Shown here: positions 60,825 through 64,000 of the stretch, piece by piece
Numbering within the stretch: position 1 is the first letter of the stretch
Layout: each line of letters begins with the position of its first letter
From: Acidobacteriota bacterium
GTDB lineage: Bacteria > Acidobacteriota > Terriglobia > Terriglobales > Acidobacteriaceae
DNA: 64,000 nt
Direction of reading: 5' to 3'
Assembly (NCBI GenBank): GCA_013289765.1
Contig: JABCZI010000009.1
Span: forward strand, 62,001-126,000
Notes under the pieces: model-generated
What the model saw: only the letters and a program-made list of their open reading frames with translations
Database searches by the model: none
What the model was told of the DNA's origin: nothing
Program-made: the position numbers and the translations under genes

Positions 60825-61781
60825 TCAGGAACTACCGATGAGCCAGCCGGTGATGAACACCAACACTCCGCCCAGCCCGACCTGAAGCGCAGCCGAAACC
60901 CACGGACTGTCCATATAACGGTGTCGAATCCAGGTAATCGTGGCCAATTCGGCAACCACCACCGCGCCCGCAGCCCACAGTGCCTGATGGAAGTCGCGCA
61001 ACAGGAACGGCAGCGTGTGTCCGATTCCGCCGAGCGCGGTCATCGCTCCGCAAACCAAGCCGCGCACCCACGGATGTCCGCGTCCGGTAAGACTGCCATC
61101 ATCGGACAGCGCCTCGGCGAATCCCATGCTGATGCCTGCGCCTGCCGATGCTGCCAAGCCAACCAGAAACGCCTTGTGGCTATCTGTAGTCGCGAAAGCA
61201 GCCGCGAAGACCGGTGCAAGCGTGGAAACCGAACCATCCATCAGTCCGGCCAACCCGGGCTGCACGATCTGCAGGACGAAGAGGCGACGCTGCGCGCGCT
61301 CTTCATCGGCCTTCACATTTGCCGGAAGCTTTTCCTTGTCCAGTTCCAGCGCGCGCTCTTCGTGCTCGCGTTCTTCATTAATGAGGTCGTCGAGCAGTTG
61401 CCGGATGCTCGCATCCTGCGTGCGCGCCGCGGCCTTCTCGTAAAATCGGCGCGTCTCCACTTCCATGGTGCTGGCTTCTTTACGCACCGCTTCAATGCGC
61501 AGTGGACGAATCAGCCATAGCGCCGGACGCTCCACAAATCCCCGCACGTCCTGGCGGCGGATGAGCGGGATGTGCTCGCCAAACTTCTGGCGATAGAGTT
61601 CAATCAGCCGCCGACGGTGACCGGACTCTTCTTCGCGCATCCCTTCGAACATCGCCGCCGATGCCGGGTAATCCGTGCGGAGGCCTTCTGCAAAGTCGGC
61701 ATATACGCGTTCGTCTTCTTCTTCGAGCGCAATCGCCAGGGCCAGCACTTCGCGTTCCGAAAGTTCGTGAAACTTCTTCAT
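60825..61781 (-). CDS. mbfA: MbfA-type ferritin-like/VIT1 iron exporter
   Basis: The 318-aa protein joins two domains. The N-terminal ferritin-like (rubrerythrin/Erv) domain has [36 protein letters not shown] and [15 protein letters not shown], giving the ExxH di-iron ligands. The C-terminal VIT1/CCC1-like domain has about five membrane segments ([40 protein letters not shown]). This is the arrangement of MbfA in Bradyrhizobium and Agrobacterium, an inner-membrane iron exporter that protects against iron and peroxide stress. It is divergent from rapZ. Iron-dependent control is likely, but I saw no clear operator. Confidence 0.93.
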   Translation of the reverse strand: MKKFHELSEREVLALAIALEEEDERVYADFAEGLRTDYPASAAMFEGMREEESGHRRRLIELYRQKFGEHIPLIRRQDVRGFVERPALWLIRPLRIEAVRKEASTMEVETRRFYEKAAARTQDASIRQLLDDLINEEREHEERALELDKEKLPANVKADEERAQRRLFVLQIVQPGLAGLMDGSVSTLAPVFAAAFATTDSHKAFLVGLAASAGAGISMGFAEALSDDGSLTGRGHPWVRGLVCGAMTALGGIGHTLPFLLRDFHQALWAAGAVVVAELATITWIRHRYMDSPWVSAALQVGLGGVLVFITGWLIGSS

Positions 61782-61866
61782 GGCGACTTAGCTTACCTGT
61801 CCGGACGGCGCTTAGACAAATCAAAAACCTGCCAGGTTCGTGGCTCTCCCATGCCAAAGGGTCGCA

Positions 61867-62817
61867 ATGCTACTATCCTGCATGGCGCTTCGGAAGCCGT
61901 CAGCGTCCCGCAAAGCGAGCAAGAGCAAAAAAGTGACGAAGGCTGTCGCGCGGATCGCACCGCCGGCTTCGGAACTGGTCATCATCACGGGAATGAGCGG
62001 TTCGGGCAAGGCGTCGGTGCTCAAAGCCTTCGAAGATCTGGGTTACTACTGCGTCGATAACCTCCCTGTCGAACTGATTCCGCGATTCGCCGAAATGGCA
62101 TTGCAATCCACCGAGATCCGGCGCACGGCGCTGGTCGTGGATGTTCGCGAGGGTTCGAAACTCGAGCAGTTTCCCGGCATCCTAAGCGCCGTGCGGCGGA
62201 TGATTCCGACGAAGGTCGCCTTCCTCGAAGCGTCCGACGCCGTTCTCGTGCGGCGGTTCAGCGAAACTCGGCGCCCTCACCCGCTGGGTACGAATGCGCC
62301 CGTCAATGCTTCGCTCAAAGCGGAGCGGCGACATCTCGAAAGCATTCGCAAGCTGGCGGATTTCGTGATCGACACGTCGAAATTTAACGTACACGAACTG
62401 CGCGCCCATATTACCGAGCGCTTCCGCGAGCAGTCTTCGGAAAGAAGTATCTTGGTTTCCTGCGTGAGCTTCGGATTCCGCCACGGCTTGCCTGAGGAAG
62501 CCGATCTGGTTTTCGATGTTCGTTTCCTGCCCAATCCGCACTTTGTGCCGGCATTCCGGCCGCTCACCGGACGCGACAAGCGCGTGGCCAAGTACATCCT
62601 TTCTTTTCCGCAGTCGCGCGAGTTCATCCGCCGCATTTCCGGCCTGCTGGTCTATCTTTTGCCGCACTACATTAATGAGGGCAAAAGCTATCTCACCATT
62701 AGTTTCGGCTGCACCGGGGGACAGCACCGCTCGGTCATGATTGCGGAAGAGGTGGGTAAGCGACTGAACAAAGCGGGATACCACCTGAAAGTTGTGCATC
62801 GGGATATGCCGAGGTAG
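61867..62817 (+). CDS. rapZ: RNase adapter/nucleotide-binding protein RapZ (YvcJ)
   Basis: RapZ binds nucleotides and, in E. coli, delivers the small RNA GlmZ to RNase E and so controls amino-sugar synthesis. The N-terminal Walker A is ITGMSGSGKASVLKAFEDLG (residues about 40-60), followed by YYCVDNLPVELIPRF and Walker B-like ALVVDVREG. The C-terminal domain has LVSCVSFGFRHGLPEEADLV, DVRFLPNPHFVPAFRPLTG and FGCTGGQHRSV. ATG 61867 is chosen since AAAGGG lies just upstream; ATG 61882 is possible. The first 35 residues are Lys/Ser-rich and family-atypical. The ABC transporter gene follows on the same strand. Confidence 0.95.
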   Translation: MLLSCMALRKPSASRKASKSKKVTKAVARIAPPASELVIITGMSGSGKASVLKAFEDLGYYCVDNLPVELIPRFAEMALQSTEIRRTALVVDVREGSKLEQFPGILSAVRRMIPTKVAFLEASDAVLVRRFSETRRPHPLGTNAPVNASLKAERRHLESIRKLADFVIDTSKFNVHELRAHITERFREQSSERSILVSCVSFGFRHGLPEEADLVFDVRFLPNPHFVPAFRPLTGRDKRVAKYILSFPQSREFIRRISGLLVYLLPHYINEGKSYLTISFGCTGGQHRSVMIAEEVGKRLNKAGYHLKVVHRDMPR

Positions 62818-62839
62818 GAAGAAAGGCGTCGTTAGCCGA

Positions 62840-62925
62840 TGGTCGTTAGTCGTTAGCTTTGCGGCCTCCGGCTTCCGGACTGCATTCTTCCCCAGCTTTG
62901 GCAAACGACCAACGACTAACGACCA
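62840..62925. repeat. Inverted repeat, 15-bp arms (TGGTCGTTAGTCGTT)
   Basis: TGGTCGTTAGTCGTT (62840-62854) is inverted at 62911-62925. It is related to the element at 54880-54963 between lptB and rpoN; here it lies between rapZ and the ABC transporter. A CGGCTTCCGGA motif lies between the arms. Confidence 0.65.
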
Positions 62926-63034
62926 CCGACAGTGTTCTGCCAACGACAAAGCGCCCGTGACCGCAGTAAAATAGCCCCTTGCATTTCACGCTCATACAAA
63001 CGGCAATAAGCCACCGCGGGCTGCCCGGAGCACT

Positions 63035-64000
63035 ATGCGGCAACTGACCCGGCTGGTGCGTTATGCGCTGCCCTATTGGTGGCAAATTCTGTCGTCCGTT
63101 GTCCTAATGGCGGCCGTCGGTGCGCTTGATGCGTTCAAGTATCTGCTGGTTCGACCTGTGTTCGATCGGGTATTGAATCCAGCCACAGGATCGAAAGACA
63201 TCCAGCTATTTGTAATTCCGGGCACGCATCACGCGCTTTTTCTGCAACAACTTGTTCCCGCACGATTTACCAATGCTTGGACGATTGTTGCGTTTGCTTT
63301 GGTGGCTTCCACGATTCTGAAAGGAATTTGCGACTACACCGGCACCTATCTGGTAAATCACGCCGGCTTCGGCATGATTACCGATCTGCGCGACGATCTT
63401 TACAACGCGATCCTGCGCCGGTCCGCAGCGTTTTTTTCCAAGCACACGACCGGCACTCTGCTCTCCGCCATCATCAATGATATCGAGCGCGTGCAGTATG
63501 CCATGTCGACGGTGCTCGCGGAATTCCTGCAGCAATTTTTTACTTTTCTGTCGGTGGCGGCCGTGGTGATCGTTCTGGGCGGGAACCTGGCGTGGGTGCT
63601 GCTACTATTCCTGCCTGTAATTATTTACTCATCACGCAAGATCGGGTCCCGCGTGCGCACCACCACCCGGCATGGGCAGGACAAGCTGGCTGAGATCCAA
63701 AATATTCTGCACGAAACCATTACGGGCAACCGCATTGTCAAGGCGTTCAATAGCGAGAAATGGGAGATTTCGCGCTTTCGCGGAGCGGCGCGCCGGCTGT
63801 TTCGCGCGAACTTGCGCTCGGTGGCCGCGACCGCGATCAGTTCGCCGCTGATGGATATTGTCGGCGTGGTCGGCATCGCTCTATTGCTGCTGATGGGCCG
63901 CTCCCGAATTGCGCACAACCAAATGACCCCGGGCGTTTTTGTAGCTTTCATCACGGCGGTATTCAGCCTCTACAATCCGGTCCGTAAGTTCGCTTTGTTC
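63035..64000 (+). CDS. MsbA-like ABC exporter, transmembrane part (3' end outside window)
   Basis: ATG 63035 has CGGAG about 5 nt upstream. The 322 codons visible, without a stop, encode the ABC-exporter transmembrane domain: LVRYALPYWWQILSSVVLMA opens the first helix, then ALVASTILKGICDYTGTYLV, LRDDLYNAILRRSAAFFSKH (coupling helix region), GTLLSAIINDIERVQYAMST and ETITGNRIVKAFNSEKWEI. The nucleotide-binding domain must lie beyond 64000. The sequence and the LPS-export context suggest the MsbA/lipid A flippase subfamily, but a related multidrug or lipid exporter cannot be excluded. Confidence 0.9.
   Translation, partial: MRQLTRLVRYALPYWWQILSSVVLMAAVGALDAFKYLLVRPVFDRVLNPATGSKDIQLFVIPGTHHALFLQQLVPARFTNAWTIVAFALVASTILKGICDYTGTYLVNHAGFGMITDLRDDLYNAILRRSAAFFSKHTTGTLLSAIINDIERVQYAMSTVLAEFLQQFFTFLSVAAVVIVLGGNLAWVLLLFLPVIIYSSRKIGSRVRTTTRHGQDKLAEIQNILHETITGNRIVKAFNSEKWEISRFRGAARRLFRANLRSVAATAISSPLMDIVGVVGIALLLLMGRSRIAHNQMTPGVFVAFITAVFSLYNPVRKFALF

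Overview
The window reads as a chromosomal segment of an Acidobacteriota bacterium, most likely class Terriglobia. This is inferred from gene families and layout, not from a marker gene. Pointers are a Ser/Thr kinase fused to a long TPR tail, a TonB-dependent receptor with an N-terminal carboxypeptidase-like regulatory domain, many exported proteins of unknown function, DUF4139 and beta-propeller lactonase proteins, the LPS-export/sigma-54/HPF/RapZ neighbourhood, and many short palindromic repeats between genes. I saw no rRNA, tRNA or CRISPR array.

Layout. 1-5.3 kb: kinase (cut by the window start), a HELLE-motif protein and queG. 5.3-7.4 kb: an accessory island with a degenerate 26-nt repeat array, a small Cys-rich protein, a DpnI-like endonuclease and the 5' stump of a DNA methyltransferase. 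7.6-22.3 kb: exported proteins, a LigD-type phosphoesterase and ligase as separate genes, a NUDIX hydrolase, a broken PhyH-like oxygenase, a GH99/GH71-like secreted protein, DinB, an M48 peptidase, a beta-propeller protein and a second ATP-dependent DNA ligase. 22.5-22.9 kb: no conventional gene, but a candidate structured RNA with a 22-codon Cys-rich ORF and a strong terminator. 22.9-31.6 kb: TonB receptor, DUF983 protein, beta-barrel, PQQ dehydrogenase with an overlapping di-haem cytochrome c, DUF4139 protein. 31.9-38.4 kb: ubiX, a ChaN-like protein, larB, BON and HEAT proteins, purB. 38.7-50.8 kb: carboxylesterase, CPBP protease, DUF420 protein, recJ, rhomboid, HdeD-like protein, glycine-zipper protein, di-haem cytochrome, TlpA-like thioredoxin, beta-barrel, isochorismatase-fold protein. 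50.9-51.7 kb: a DUF4160-DUF2442 pair behind a palindromic operator. 51.7-64 kb: fused lptC-lptA, lptB, rpoN, a lipoprotein, hpf, then an inserted porin/creatininase/mbfA block, rapZ and a truncated MsbA-like ABC transporter.

Working together: the last 12 kb is an envelope block (LptC/A and LptB for LPS export, an MsbA-type flippase) with sigma-54 and post-transcriptional regulators (HPF, RapZ). The PQQ dehydrogenase and cytochrome c form a periplasmic oxidation pair with overlapping stop and start codons. The two ligases and the phosphoesterase suggest end-joining-type DNA repair, although no Ku or LigD polymerase gene is present here. Several families of palindromic or inverted repeats lie between genes, often at the edges of insertions, truncations or gene splits.
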